A stretch of 64,000 nt of DNA from Fluviicola chungangensis (GTDB lineage: Bacteria > Bacteroidota > Bacteroidia > Flavobacteriales_D > Crocinitomicaceae), in the NCBI RefSeq assembly GCF_007558725.1, contig NZ_VLPL01000008.1, positions 159,467 to 223,466 on the forward strand, read 5' to 3'. Below the pieces are notes generated by a model. That model was not told the origin of the DNA and searched no databases. It saw only the letters and a program-made list of their open reading frames with translations. Both the position numbers and the translations under genes were made by a program. Positions 17,204 to 26,542 of the stretch are shown here, piece after piece (positions within the stretch are counted from its first letter, which is position 1; the number at the start of each line of letters is the position of its first letter).

Positions 17204-18523
17204 ATGGAAAACCAAAATTTACTTCAATTCCTGAAGAAATTCATTGTCAGCCGTTTCAATTTGCGTCACGACCAGGCAAACGAACAGGAAGTTATCCGAT
17301 CAATTACACGAAACTCTGATTTCGTTGGGGCGAACCTGTGGACCTTGATCTTTGCCATCCTCATCGCCTCGATCGGGTTAAACATGAATTCGACAGCTGT
17401 GATCATCGGTGCGATGCTGATCTCACCGCTGATGGGACCGATCATGGGAGTGGGCCTTGGAATCGGTACGAATAATTTCGAACTGGTAAAAAAAGGGGTG
17501 CGCAACCTAATTACAGCAACACTGATCGGCATCGCCACATCTGCCATTTATTTTTGGATCACACCCTTGGATGAGGCTAAAAGCGAACTGCTGTCTCGCA
17601 TCACACCTACGTTATGGGATGTATTCATTGCTTTTTTCGGCGGATTGGCGGGAGTGGTTGCCGCAACGCGTAACGAAAAAAGCAACGCAATTCCCGGGGT
17701 AGCTATTGCAACAGCACTAATGCCTCCGCTATGTACAGCCGGTTATGGATTGGCAACAGGACATTTTTATTATTTTTTGGGCGCACTGTATCTATACCTG
17801 ATTAACAGCATTTTTATCTGTATCAGTACCTTTATGATTATCAGGCTGATGAAGTTCAAACGGGTTTCTTTCGACGATCCCGCGAGTGAAAAAAAAGTAT
17901 CCCGGTATATATTGGGTGTAATAATCATTACCATTCTGCCGAGTATTTATCTGACATACGGGATCGTTCATCAAAGTATTTTTGAAAGCAATGCCAAGAA
18001 ATTCGTGAAGGAGCAGTTCACATTTAAGAACACGATGGTCATTAGTACAGCGGTGAATTACAACACTAAAACCCCGGAAATAGATGTGTCACTGATTGGA
18101 AAGGAGTTGCAGCAATCCATCATTGACTCCATTGAATCGAATTTGAAACAATACCAGCTGGATGAGGCCAAACTAATCGTCCGTCAGGGCTTTAATGCCC
18201 GGAAAGAAATAGATCCTTCCAAAATAAAAACAGGAATATTGGAGGAACTTCTCCAACGGGATTCCCTTCATACCCAGCAATTAAAAAAATCACCGGAATT
18301 TCCGGATATACGGAATGAATTGAAAGCACTTTATCCAACTTTAAAGTCGTACTCCCTGGGAAATGCCGTGGTGCGGGTTACGGAAGGAAGCAAACAGGAT
18401 GATACTTTAACACTCATTGTGCTAAAGTTCTCCACACCGCTTCGGAGAACCGAACGGGAAAAATTAACGAATTGGCTAACTGATAGATTACAAACCGATT
18501 CGATTAAATTGGTGTTGGAATAA
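17204..18523 (+). CDS. DUF389 membrane protein
   Basis: Inner-membrane protein of the DUF389 (TIGR00341-like) family, function unknown. Residues ~45-260 contain 6-7 hydrophobic segments with the family signatures GLNMNSTAVIIGAMLISPLM and GLAGVVAATRNEKSNAIPGV plus ATALMPPLCTAGYG. The C-terminal ~170 residues are soluble and charged, with no recognised domain. It starts 20 bp after nhaA. The stop is 14 bp from the convergent copper-storage gene, with no terminator visible between them. Confidence 0.88.
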   Translation: MENQNLLQFLKKFIVSRFNLRHDQANEQEVIRSITRNSDFVGANLWTLIFAILIASIGLNMNSTAVIIGAMLISPLMGPIMGVGLGIGTNNFELVKKGVRNLITATLIGIATSAIYFWITPLDEAKSELLSRITPTLWDVFIAFFGGLAGVVAATRNEKSNAIPGVAIATALMPPLCTAGYGLATGHFYYFLGALYLYLINSIFICISTFMIIRLMKFKRVSFDDPASEKKVSRYILGVIIITILPSIYLTYGIVHQSIFESNAKKFVKEQFTFKNTMVISTAVNYNTKTPEIDVSLIGKELQQSIIDSIESNLKQYQLDEAKLIVRQGFNARKEIDPSKIKTGILEELLQRDSLHTQQLKKSPEFPDIRNELKALYPTLKSYSLGNAVVRVTEGSKQDDTLTLIVLKFSTPLRRTEREKLTNWLTDRLQTDSIKLVLE

Positions 18524-18537
18524 AAGCGTTTTCTGCA

Positions 18538-18867
18538 TCATGCCGCCATTTTTCTACAATGTTCGGCACACGTTTTACATGCTTCCGAACATTCTTTGCA
18601 ATGTTCATGTGCATGTTTCCCGCATTCTTCACTGCAACGTTCGCACATTTCTGCACACAGCCTGCAAAGAGCTCCTGCTTGCTCACTGCCGATACTCATT
18701 AAACGGGCTGCTGCATAACACAGGGTGGCGCATTCCATGTCCAATTGAATACAGCGTTTCATATTCTCCAAATTTTCTTCCTGCAAGCAAGAAGAAGCGC
18801 AATGATCGCATAATGCTGCACAGCGGAGGCAAGCATCAATACAACTTTTGTAATCGTGATAATTCAT
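18538..18867 (-). CDS. Four-helix-bundle copper storage protein (Csp3/DUF326-like)
   Basis: 109 residues containing 19 cysteines arranged as CxxC and CxxxC along amphipathic helices (CIDACLRCAALCDHCASSC, CRLCAEMCERCSEEC, CKECSEACKTCAEHC). This is the pattern of Csp-type proteins, whose helical bundle core holds many Cu(I) ions. There is no signal peptide, so it is the cytosolic (Csp3-like) type. It stands at the edge of the copper block, transcribed away from it, which supports a copper-buffering role. Metal specificity is inferred from the family. Confidence 0.9.
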   Translation of the reverse strand: MNYHDYKSCIDACLRCAALCDHCASSCLQEENLENMKRCIQLDMECATLCYAAARLMSIGSEQAGALCRLCAEMCERCSEECGKHAHEHCKECSEACKTCAEHCRKMAA

Positions 18868-19151
18868 CGTTCGTTTTATTTGTTAATTCAACTTAGTTAT
18901 TCGTTCAACGAAAAGGTGGTTTGGAAAAGCGGAGGAAATATAAGTTACTAAAGATGTTGCAGGATGAAAAGAGAACCTGTGATTTATGCAAAAAATTATA
19001 AAAAATGTAATAGTGCCTTTACTTTTGTCTTCCTGCATCCGTTTGCCCAGCTTCCCGCGCCAGCCTTCTTTCTATTGGCGGTGGAATTCCAAAAAAAGAT
19101 TAAATTTTCAGTATGCTGTGAAGTGATTTTTAACTTTAAGTTTGAAAACAG
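18868..19151. other. Gap upstream of the copper block
   Basis: Holds the unassigned start region of the minus-strand copper storage gene. No gene is supported: a 79-codon plus-strand frame at 18964-19203 has no recognisable features and its end overlaps the next gene's promoter and start. The block's promoter follows at 19152. Confidence 0.4.
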
Positions 19152-19182
19152 TTGTTTTCAATTGGCATGTAACTTACATTTG
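19152..19182 (+). promoter_or_regulatory. Promoter of the copper block
   Basis: TTG (19152-19154), 20-bp spacer, TACATTTG (19175-19182), a full match to the TTG/TAnnTTTG consensus. Transcription would begin only a few bases before the ATG at 19194, giving a very short leader. No copper-responsive operator is obvious around it. Confidence 0.65.
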
Positions 19183-19193
19183 TTTATAATCAA

Positions 19194-19616
19194 ATGGGAA
19201 TGAAACGGATTCTTTCACTGATAATAATGGTTCTGTACCTGCTTCCGGCTCTTGGAATGACGGTATCGACGCATTTTTGTGGAGGACGATTGACAGATGT
19301 CTCTCTATTCGGTTCAACATCTAAAATGAATTGTTCCTGCGGAACCACCATTCCCGAAAAGAATCCGCTGGTTCAGAAAAAATGCTGCGAACAGCTTACT
19401 TATTCGTTAAAACTTGGAAATCAGCAGCTCAAACAGTCGGTTTCCATTGTTAAAAGCACCGATGCGGAAATAACAGCACCGAAACAGTTCCGGTTTGAAT
19501 TCACCCGGAACAGGGTCATTGTTCATGCGAATACCGTTTTGAACTACATTCCGGATCTGCCGCCCGGCAGGTACAAAGAACCGATTTACATCCAGAACGA
19601 TTCGTTCCTGATATAG
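19194..19616 (+). CDS. HYC_CC_PP-family exported protein
   Basis: Small exported protein with a signal peptide (ILSLIIMVLYLLPALGMTV) followed by THFCGGRL, a CSCG pair, a KKCCE pair and a late PPGRY segment. His-Cys, then Cys-Cys, then Pro-Pro is the layout that names the HYC_CC_PP family, commonly found beside copper and mercury genes in Bacteroidota. The conserved Cys residues suggest metal binding in the periplasm; the precise role is unknown. The second in-frame ATG (19200) is equally possible as start. It is followed 76 bp later by the HMA-DUF3347 gene. Confidence 0.8.
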   Translation: MGMKRILSLIIMVLYLLPALGMTVSTHFCGGRLTDVSLFGSTSKMNCSCGTTIPEKNPLVQKKCCEQLTYSLKLGNQQLKQSVSIVKSTDAEITAPKQFRFEFTRNRVIVHANTVLNYIPDLPPGRYKEPIYIQNDSFLI

Positions 19617-19692
19617 AATCAGCTGATAAACCGCTATGATAGATGCTCCTTTAAGAGGGGAATTTCTTTAATGATTCAAAAAAACAAATGAT

Positions 19693-20541
19693 ATGAAAAA
19701 ATTACAGCACTTCATGCTGGGAATGTCACTGTTGTTGGCATTTACCGCTTGTGCATCTCCAATAAAAAATGCAAAGACCGAAACATATAAAGTAGCAGGT
19801 AATTGCGACATGTGTAAAAACACCATCGAAACTGCAGCTAATAAGAAAGGCATTTCTTCAGCTGAATGGGACAAAGACAAAAAAGTCCTGACCCTGACAT
19901 ATGATTCCAAACAAACAACCCCATCCGAAGTGCTTAAGCGGGTGGCTTATGCCGGTTATGACAACGAACAGTTTCTGGCTCCCGACGATGCCTATGCAAA
20001 ACTCCCGGGATGCTGTCACTACGATCGGATGAAGAAAGAAACTTCTGTCGCGGCTAATCCGGCGAACGAACAGAAAGAAAGTGAAACAGTTGTGAACGAA
20101 CAAGAGAAGGGAAACTTACTTTCCGGGGTGTATGATCACTACTTTGCATTGAAGGATGCACTGGTAAAAGACGACGGCAAAACTGCTTCAGCAAAAGCAT
20201 TGGCGCTGGCGAAAGCAATTGGAGAAGTAGACATGAAGTCCATGTCTTCTGAAGAACATGCCGCTTGGATGAACGTTTCGGGAGATTTGCTGATGCATGC
20301 CGAACACATTGCGGAAACAAAAGACATCGCGCATCAGCGAGAGCATTTTTCCAAGTTGTCGCAAAAGATCTATACGTTAACCGAGACATTTAAACCGGGC
20401 GAAACGACCTATCTGCAACATTGTCCGATGTACAATGACGGAAAAGGAGCCGATTGGCTGAGCAAGGAAAATGCAGTGAAAAATCCGTATTATGGAAGTT
20501 CCATGCTGACTTGCGGAAAAACAACCAAGACGATCCGGTAA
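19693..20541 (+). CDS. HMA and DUF3347 domain lipoprotein
   Basis: Predicted envelope lipoprotein with lipobox LLLAFTAC (Cys at about residue 20). An HMA-type metal-binding domain follows (YKVAGNCDMCKNTIETAA, with the CxxC metal site), then a low-complexity linker, then a DUF3347 domain (~140-282). That domain carries HCPMYNDGKGADWLS and ends near NPYYGSSMLTCG, a known cue of copper-associated envelope proteins. Probable role: periplasmic copper capture or delivery to efflux or oxidation. It ends just before the AraC-type regulator (start at 20547). Confidence 0.87.
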   Translation: MKKLQHFMLGMSLLLAFTACASPIKNAKTETYKVAGNCDMCKNTIETAANKKGISSAEWDKDKKVLTLTYDSKQTTPSEVLKRVAYAGYDNEQFLAPDDAYAKLPGCCHYDRMKKETSVAANPANEQKESETVVNEQEKGNLLSGVYDHYFALKDALVKDDGKTASAKALALAKAIGEVDMKSMSSEEHAAWMNVSGDLLMHAEHIAETKDIAHQREHFSKLSQKIYTLTETFKPGETTYLQHCPMYNDGKGADWLSKENAVKNPYYGSSMLTCGKTTKTIR

Positions 20542-20546
20542 AAAAA

Positions 20547-21107
20547 ATGAAGGTTTATATCAAAAACATGGTATGCAACCGCTGTAAAATGGTGGTGAAG
20601 TCTGAGCTCGAACAGCTCGGGCTTCAACCGCTTGCGGTGGAATTGGGTGAAGTGGAGTTAAAAGAAGCATTGACAACCGAAGAAAAGAAACGGATAGATA
20701 CACGCTTTCGTGAATTAGGGTTTGAATTGATCGATGACAAAAAAAGCAGGCTGATCGAGCGGGTGAAAAATCTCGTAATAGAGCTGGTGCATCATTCGGA
20801 TGAAACATTGAAAATGAATGTGTCCGATTACCTGATGCAATTCATTCCAATGGAATATAAGTACTTGAGTAATTTGTTTTCGGAAGTCGAAGGAACAACC
20901 ATTGAGAAGTTTTACATCGCTCAGCGGATAGAACGCGTGAAAGAATTGCTCGTTTATGACGAATTGTCTCTCAGTGAAATTGCCGATCAGATGGGGTACA
21001 GCAGTGTTGCCTACCTGAGTACACAATTCAAAAAAGTCGTCGGGCTCACTCCCAGTCATTTCAAAAGCATTAGAGCGGCTAAGCGGAAATCACTCGATTT
21101 GTTGTAA
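20547..21107 (+). CDS. AraC-family regulator with N-terminal HMA-like metal domain
   Basis: 186 residues. The start ATG 20547 is preferred because it begins an HMA-like fold (MKVYIKNMVCNRCKMVVKSE) with a CxxC site; longer in-frame versions run into the previous gene. The C-terminal half is an AraC/XylS double helix-turn-helix (LSLSEIADQMGYSSVAYLSTQFKKVVG). Such fusions are probably direct Cu(I) or other soft-metal sensors, in which metal binding at CxxC changes DNA binding. The likely target is the direct repeat at 21112-21144, just upstream of copA. Same strand as its neighbours and 5 bp after the DUF3347 gene. Confidence 0.85.
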   Translation: MKVYIKNMVCNRCKMVVKSELEQLGLQPLAVELGEVELKEALTTEEKKRIDTRFRELGFELIDDKKSRLIERVKNLVIELVHHSDETLKMNVSDYLMQFIPMEYKYLSNLFSEVEGTTIEKFYIAQRIERVKELLVYDELSLSEIADQMGYSSVAYLSTQFKKVVGLTPSHFKSIRAAKRKSLDLL

Positions 21108-21111
21108 AAGT

Positions 21112-21144
21112 CATAACTCTATCAGGAAATTCCATAACGCATAT
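21112..21144 (+). promoter_or_regulatory. Probable AraC operator upstream of copA
   Basis: CATAACTCTATC (21112-21123) and CATAACGCATATC (21133-21145) are direct repeats exactly 21 bp apart, two helical turns, the spacing expected for an AraC-family protein. A GGAAATTCC palindrome (21125-21133) lies between them. They sit between the AraC gene and copA. A -7-like GAACTTTG is at 21160-21167, without a good -33, as expected for an activator-dependent promoter. Confidence 0.5.
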
Positions 21145-21185
21145 CCATTGTTTTCAAGTGAACTTTGCAATATAAATTGAAAATT

Positions 21186-23603
21186 ATGGAAATAACAGAT
21201 CAGGAATTACTTCATATTCCGCTTGAAGGGGTGGAAAGTGAACATTGTGCCATGATTGTGGACAACGGATTAAAGGATCTTGAAGGAATCACTTTTCATA
21301 AGGTGGAGTTGAACAACAACCGTGCAATCATCAATGAAACAAAAGCGTTTAATATTTTACCGAAGGCTGTCAAAAGGATTCGTGACCTGGGATATGAGGT
21401 CGCAACAGTCAAAAAGAACTTTCCGGTGTTAAACATGACTTGTGCATCCTGTGCAGTCAGTGCGCAGACGATCCTTGAAAGCACAAAAGGAGTGGTTTCG
21501 GTTTCTGTAAATTACGCCAATAATTCGGCATCCGTGGAATACATTCCTACCCTGGTTGGACCGAAGGAGCTTCAAACCGCATTGCGTTCAATCGGCTATG
21601 ACCTGATGATTGATGAAACTGAAACGGCACACGATACGCTGGAAGAATTACACAGCAAAAAATTCCGCAGGTTAAAACTGCGAACACTGGGTGCGATCCT
21701 GTTGTCACTTCCGGTGGTTGTCATAGGAATGTTTTTCATGGATATGCCTTATGCGAATTATATCATGTGGGCTTTTTCCACACCCGTTGTAGTTTGGCTT
21801 GGTAAAGATTTCTTCATCAATGCGTGGAAACAGGCAAAGCACCGTTCTGCCAATATGGATACGCTCGTTGCTTTGAGTACCGGAATCGCCTACCTGTTCA
21901 GTGTCTTCAATACTTTGTTTAGCGATTTTTGGCACAGCAGGGGATTGCATGCTCATGTGTATTTTGAAGCAGCATCCGTTGTTATCGGGTTTATTTTACT
22001 AGGAAAATTACTTGAAGAAAAAGCAAAAGGCAATACCTCTTCCGCATTGAAAAAACTGATCGGGCTGCAACCTAAAACGGTTACCGTTTTGAACAAAGCC
22101 GGCGAATCGGAAGAAATACCGATCATACAGGTACGTATCGGTGATACGATAGTCGTAAAACCAGGAGAAAAAATTGCGGTGGATGGAAGGGTGATTTCCG
22201 GGACCTCATTCGTTGATGAAAGCATGCTGAGCGGGGAACCGTTGGCAGTTGAAAAAAAGGAAGGTTCGGAAGTGTTTGCAGGAACGATCAATCAAAAAGG
22301 AAGTTTCCGGTTCCAAACAGAAAAAGTGGGAGATGCAACCATGCTGGGACAGATCATTAAAATGGTCCAGGATGCACAGGGAAGTAAAGCTCCTGTTCAG
22401 AAGCTGGTCGATAAAATTGCAGGGATCTTTGTGCCGGTCGTTTTGGGTATTTCAATCCTGACCTTGATTCTCTGGGTAATCCTGGGAGGAGAGAACGGGT
22501 GGACACAAGGAATTCTTTCACTGGTGACCGTGCTGGTTATCGCCTGTCCCTGTGCGCTTGGATTAGCAACACCTACGGCGATCATGGTGGGTGTGGGCAA
22601 AGGGGCCGAAAACGGAATTTTGATAAAAGATGCAGAAAGTTTGGAGCTTGGGCGCAAAGTGAATGCGGTGGTACTCGACAAAACAGGGACGATTACCGAA
22701 GGAAAACCGCAAGTTACTGGCATCCATTGGTTAAATGACAATCCATCGTCGCAATCCATCTTGTACACTATGGAAAAACAATCCGAGCACCCGCTTGCAG
22801 AATCTGTGGTTGAATACCTCCAGGGAAAAGAGTCGCTTCCTGTTCAGCACTTTGAAAGCATTACAGGATTCGGGGCAAAGGCAGAGATAGCAGGCAACAC
22901 TTATTATGTGGGAAACAAAGGCTTACTCGAACAGAACCGGATTATTGTGAGCGAGGAATTGGTTGCCACAGCGAAAACCTGGCTCGGCGAGGCAAAAACA
23001 GTCATTTTCTTTGCAGATACACGGAAGGCACTTGCGGTGATAGCTGTTTCGGATGAGATCAAAGAAACTTCCGTAGAAGCTGTGAGGCAATTGAAACAGT
23101 TAGGCATTGAAGTGTATATGCTTACCGGAGATAACGCACAAACAGCAAAAGCGATTGCGGAGAAAGCCGGAATTGACCACTATCAAGCGGAAGTCCTTCC
23201 TGCGGATAAATCGGCATTTGTGAAACAGTTGCAGGGAACAGGTAAAGTGGTTGCAATGGTCGGTGACGGGATCAACGACAGCAACGCGCTCACACAGGCA
23301 GATGTCAGTATTGCCATGGGAAAAGGAAGCGATATTGCCATGGACGTGGCGCGAATGGTCATCATTTCTTCCGATCTGACCAAAATACCGGTCGCATTTC
23401 ACTTGTCCAGGCAAACCGTTTCAGCAATCAGGCAAAACCTGTTCTGGGCGTTTATCTACAACATCATAGGTATTCCGATAGCGGCCGGGGTGCTCTACCC
23501 CGTGAACGGTTTCCTGCTCAACCCGATGATCGCAGGTGCCGCGATGGCATTGAGTTCTTTAAGTGTGGTGAGCAATAGCTTGCTGCTGAAATTCAGAAAG
23601 TGA
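21186..23603 (+). CDS. copA: Copper-exporting P1B-type ATPase
   Basis: ATP-driven Cu(I) export across the inner membrane. From ATG 21186 (805 residues): a degenerate N-terminal HMA-like domain with a single Cys (SEHCAM, C21), a canonical HMA domain with MTCASCA (C86, C89), then eight membrane helices. The transport motif CPC is at ~453-455 ([13 protein letters not shown]). Phosphorylation motif DKTGT is at ~498, the SEHPLA nucleotide-binding His-Pro at ~534, and [10 protein letters not shown] at ~692. The CPC and the HP motif place it in the Cu/Ag class. It follows the metal-sensing AraC gene and precedes a small HMA chaperone. Confidence 0.95.
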   Translation: MEITDQELLHIPLEGVESEHCAMIVDNGLKDLEGITFHKVELNNNRAIINETKAFNILPKAVKRIRDLGYEVATVKKNFPVLNMTCASCAVSAQTILESTKGVVSVSVNYANNSASVEYIPTLVGPKELQTALRSIGYDLMIDETETAHDTLEELHSKKFRRLKLRTLGAILLSLPVVVIGMFFMDMPYANYIMWAFSTPVVVWLGKDFFINAWKQAKHRSANMDTLVALSTGIAYLFSVFNTLFSDFWHSRGLHAHVYFEAASVVIGFILLGKLLEEKAKGNTSSALKKLIGLQPKTVTVLNKAGESEEIPIIQVRIGDTIVVKPGEKIAVDGRVISGTSFVDESMLSGEPLAVEKKEGSEVFAGTINQKGSFRFQTEKVGDATMLGQIIKMVQDAQGSKAPVQKLVDKIAGIFVPVVLGISILTLILWVILGGENGWTQGILSLVTVLVIACPCALGLATPTAIMVGVGKGAENGILIKDAESLELGRKVNAVVLDKTGTITEGKPQVTGIHWLNDNPSSQSILYTMEKQSEHPLAESVVEYLQGKESLPVQHFESITGFGAKAEIAGNTYYVGNKGLLEQNRIIVSEELVATAKTWLGEAKTVIFFADTRKALAVIAVSDEIKETSVEAVRQLKQLGIEVYMLTGDNAQTAKAIAEKAGIDHYQAEVLPADKSAFVKQLQGTGKVVAMVGDGINDSNALTQADVSIAMGKGSDIAMDVARMVIISSDLTKIPVAFHLSRQTVSAIRQNLFWAFIYNIIGIPIAAGVLYPVNGFLLNPMIAGAAMALSSLSVVSNSLLLKFRK

Positions 23604-23704
23604 AGAAGCCGTAAAAATCATAAAACGTACAGAAAATACTATAAGACAGGAATGCCGTAAAAGCGCAAACTTTGCTGGAGTAATAGTTGAAAAAATACAT
23701 TAAC

Positions 23705-23920
23705 ATGAAAACACATCAATTTAAAACAACGATTAAATGTGCCGGATGTTTGGAAAAAGTAAGCCCGTTTCTGAACGAACAGCTGACTCCGGAAGAATGG
23801 AACGTGGACATCCTTAATCCGGATAAAATCCTGACGGTCCATTCGGATAAAATAACGGCAGACGAAATCGAAGAAAAAGTAATACAGGCCGGATTCCGGA
23901 TTGAACGAATTCGCGAATAA
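23705..23920 (+). CDS. Small HMA copper chaperone
   Basis: 71-residue single HMA domain, CopZ-like in size, with metal site TIKCAGCLEKV. No signal peptide, so it is cytosolic and probably hands Cu(I) to CopA encoded just upstream. The start at ATG 23705 is preferred over an in-frame TTG at 23687. The FKTTIKC opening and the VIQAGF ending match the beta-alpha-beta HMA pattern. The sequence lacks the usual second-loop Tyr/Lys context, so metal specificity is less certain than the fold. Confidence 0.85.
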   Translation: MKTHQFKTTIKCAGCLEKVSPFLNEQLTPEEWNVDILNPDKILTVHSDKITADEIEEKVIQAGFRIERIRE

Positions 23921-23980
23921 TAATCCCGGAAAGTCTCCTTTCGTAAGAAAATGAGTGGTTAACAATGGAAATTGATTGAG

Positions 23981-26200
23981 ATGAAGAAACGAATGTGGAT
24001 AATCATGATGCTATGGATGCCCCTGATAACACTGGCACAAAAAACAGTGCGTTATGATTTGTATGTCAGGGATACGATCGTAAATTTCACAGGTAAGGAG
24101 CGGCAGGCCTTTTCCGTGAATGGGAGCATCCCCATGCCTGAATTGCATTTTACGGAAGGAGATACTGCAGAGATCTGGGTTCATAACGAATCAAAAAAGA
24201 AAACTTCCATTCATTGGCATGGGGTGATCCTGCCCAATGAACAGGATGGTGTTCCATATCTGACCACGGCACCCATTCCGGGCGGAACAACCCATTTGTA
24301 TAAATTCCCCATCGTTCAGAACGGAACATACTGGTATCATTCCCACATGGAATTGCAGGAACAAAACGGGATGTACGGAGCATTTATCATTCATAAAAAA
24401 GAGGAAACAAAGCTGCCGGAATATACCATTGTTTTAAGTGACTGGACAGATATGAAACCATTCGAAGTCCATCGGAGACTGCACATGGCGAACGATTGGT
24501 CTGCAATTAAAAAAGCCGTGGTCCAGAAAGGTGCGGTGCAGAGTTATGCAGATGCGATTGCCGCGCGAAGTCTCAAAACAAAATTCGGGAATGAATGGAA
24601 GCGCATGTTGGCAATGGATGTGAGCGATGTGTATTACGACAAGCTCCTTACCAATGGCCGGTCGGAAGATGAAGTCCCCGCGTTTAAAGCCGGGGACCGG
24701 ATCCGGGTAAGGATCATCAACGGGAGTTCTTCATCCTATTTCTGGATCCGTTATTCGGGGGGGAAGATGAATGTTGTTGCCAGCGATGGAATGGACGTGG
24801 TACCGGTACCCGTTGACCGCTTCATCATTGCCGTGTCGGAAACCTACGATGTGATCCTGACAATTCCTTCGGAAAACACAGCTTTCGAGCTTCAGGCAAC
24901 ATCGGAAGATCGGATCCGAAGCACCTCCTTGTGGTTGGGAACAGGTATAAAACAGCTGATTTCTCCGCTGGAACCCCTGAAGTATTTCGAAGGCATGCAA
25001 ATGATGAATGACATGATCAAAATGGATGGGAACCTGGACGACATGGGAATGAACATGAGTTTGCAGCAAATGGATATGAATGTGGTGATGTATCCGGAGA
25101 TAACCGGTTCAAAGAAAAAGAAAAAACAAGGGCACAAGCACATGGACATGGCGGATGGCAAGCAATACAAAAGCAATGAACTGTCAGAAATCGTGACACT
25201 GAATTACAACATGCTCCGATCGCCTGTAAAAACGACCTTGCCGGAGGCCAAGACGACGGTTTACCACTTTGAACTGACCGGGAATATGAATCGCTATGTT
25301 TGGAGCATCAATAATAAAACCGTTTCCGAAGCTGATAAGATTTTAATCAGGAAAGGGGAGAATGTCCGGATTATTATCTACAACAACTCCATGATGCGCC
25401 ACCCGATGCATTTACATGGACACTTTTTCAGGGTACTGAATGAAAACGGAGACTATTCTCCGTTGAAAAACGTCCTGGATATCATGCCGATGGAAACAGA
25501 CACGATCGAATTTGCAGCAACCGAGAGCGGTGATTGGTTTTTCCATTGCCATATTCTGTACCACATGATGAGCGGAATGGGGCGGATTTTTTCCTACGAA
25601 AACTCCCCTCCGAATCCCCAGTTGCCGAATCCGGAGAAATCTCTGAAGAAGTTGTATGCCGATGACCGTGAATTCCATTTCATGTTTCTGAATGATTTTG
25701 CAACAAACGGAAACGATGGTGAAATGATGCTGCAAAACACACGATGGAGTTTGCAGGCCGAATGGCGGTTGGGCTACAGTGCGAAGATGGGTTATGAGAC
25801 GGAAGTCCATATGGGCCGGTATATCGGGAAAATGCAGTGGTTTATGCCCTATGTCGGGTTGGATTGGCGCTACCGCAGGATGGAAAGCGGAGAGACCGAG
25901 CGCAATTTGTTTGGCCAGGTGAATACACACAATCAGCGAACGGTTCTCTGTGCCGGGATTCAATATACGCTACCCATGCTCATTGTTGCCGATGTCCGAA
26001 TCGATACGGACGGGAAATTCCGCCTGCAATTGATGCGGGAAGATATTCCGCTCACCAAACGTTTGCGTCTTGGTTTAATGTACAATTCGGATTTTGAATA
26101 CATGGCAGGCCTGAAATATATCCTCAATAAATCCTTTTCACTTTCCGCTCATTACGACAGCGATATGGGCTTCGGAGGCGGTTTTACCTTCACGTATTAA
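23981..26200 (+). CDS. Multicopper oxidase fused to a CopB-like C-terminal domain
   Basis: Exported cuproxidase that probably converts Cu(I) to the less toxic Cu(II). A signal peptide (residues ~1-19) is followed by cupredoxin domains with all copper-ligand motifs: HWHG (H78, H80), WYHSH (H119, H121), HPMHLHGH (474-481) and HCHILYHMMSGM (from ~522). A Met/His-rich stretch at ~345-385 (MQMMNDMIKMDG; GHKHMDM) likely gathers copper. The last ~195 residues (NDFATNGNDGEMMLQNTRW onward) resemble the outer-membrane CopB beta barrel, normally a separate gene. ATG 23981 is chosen over TTG 23972. It is the last large gene of the copper block. Confidence 0.88.
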   Translation: MKKRMWIIMMLWMPLITLAQKTVRYDLYVRDTIVNFTGKERQAFSVNGSIPMPELHFTEGDTAEIWVHNESKKKTSIHWHGVILPNEQDGVPYLTTAPIPGGTTHLYKFPIVQNGTYWYHSHMELQEQNGMYGAFIIHKKEETKLPEYTIVLSDWTDMKPFEVHRRLHMANDWSAIKKAVVQKGAVQSYADAIAARSLKTKFGNEWKRMLAMDVSDVYYDKLLTNGRSEDEVPAFKAGDRIRVRIINGSSSSYFWIRYSGGKMNVVASDGMDVVPVPVDRFIIAVSETYDVILTIPSENTAFELQATSEDRIRSTSLWLGTGIKQLISPLEPLKYFEGMQMMNDMIKMDGNLDDMGMNMSLQQMDMNVVMYPEITGSKKKKKQGHKHMDMADGKQYKSNELSEIVTLNYNMLRSPVKTTLPEAKTTVYHFELTGNMNRYVWSINNKTVSEADKILIRKGENVRIIIYNNSMMRHPMHLHGHFFRVLNENGDYSPLKNVLDIMPMETDTIEFAATESGDWFFHCHILYHMMSGMGRIFSYENSPPNPQLPNPEKSLKKLYADDREFHFMFLNDFATNGNDGEMMLQNTRWSLQAEWRLGYSAKMGYETEVHMGRYIGKMQWFMPYVGLDWRYRRMESGETERNLFGQVNTHNQRTVLCAGIQYTLPMLIVADVRIDTDGKFRLQLMREDIPLTKRLRLGLMYNSDFEYMAGLKYILNKSFSLSAHYDSDMGFGGGFTFTY

Positions 26201-26255
26201 TCGATGGAAAATGGAGTTTCGAGTACAGGCTTTGTCCTGATACGCAATTGCCCTG

Positions 26256-26292
26256 CGGGAATTCAGATAAATGCATCCCGGGTTTCTTTTTT
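26256..26292 (+). terminator. Weak terminator after the multicopper oxidase gene
   Basis: CGGGA (26256-26260) pairs with TCCCG (26276-26280), followed by a TTTCTTTTTT tract. The stem is only 5 bp, so it is a modest candidate. Confidence 0.35.
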
Positions 26293-26365
26293 ACGGTAAT
26301 TTGGTAAACATGCTTGAAAAACGATTAATTTTATGATTGCAATACATCGTTTTTAAATTGACACA

Positions 26366-26542
26366 ATGAAAACCAATCACGCGCTTATTCTAACGATTCT
26401 TGGACTGCTGGTGATCAGTACAGCACAAATAGTTGCTCATTACATCCAACTTCCTGATTTTATTTTTGGTGCCATCACGGGTGTTGGTATCGGTTTAATG
26501 ATTCTTGCAGTGATTAAACTAAAAAAGACTATTTCAATGTAG
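26366..26542 (+). CDS. Small 58-residue two-helix membrane protein
   Basis: ATG 26366 to TAG 26542, 58 codons. It encodes a hydrophobic helix (ALILTILGLLVISTAQIVA), a short polar loop (HYIQLPDF) and a second helix (FGAITGVGIGLMILAVI) ending in KLKKT. The pattern of two membrane spans with a basic C-terminus strongly suggests a real gene. It stands alone between the multicopper oxidase and the convergent beta-barrel gene. No family recognised. Confidence 0.62.
   Translation: MKTNHALILTILGLLVISTAQIVAHYIQLPDFIFGAITGVGIGLMILAVIKLKKTISM

Noticed and set aside
18964..19203. 79-codon plus-strand frame in the gap before the copper block
   Set aside because: No recognisable features, lies over the block's promoter and overlaps the next gene's start.
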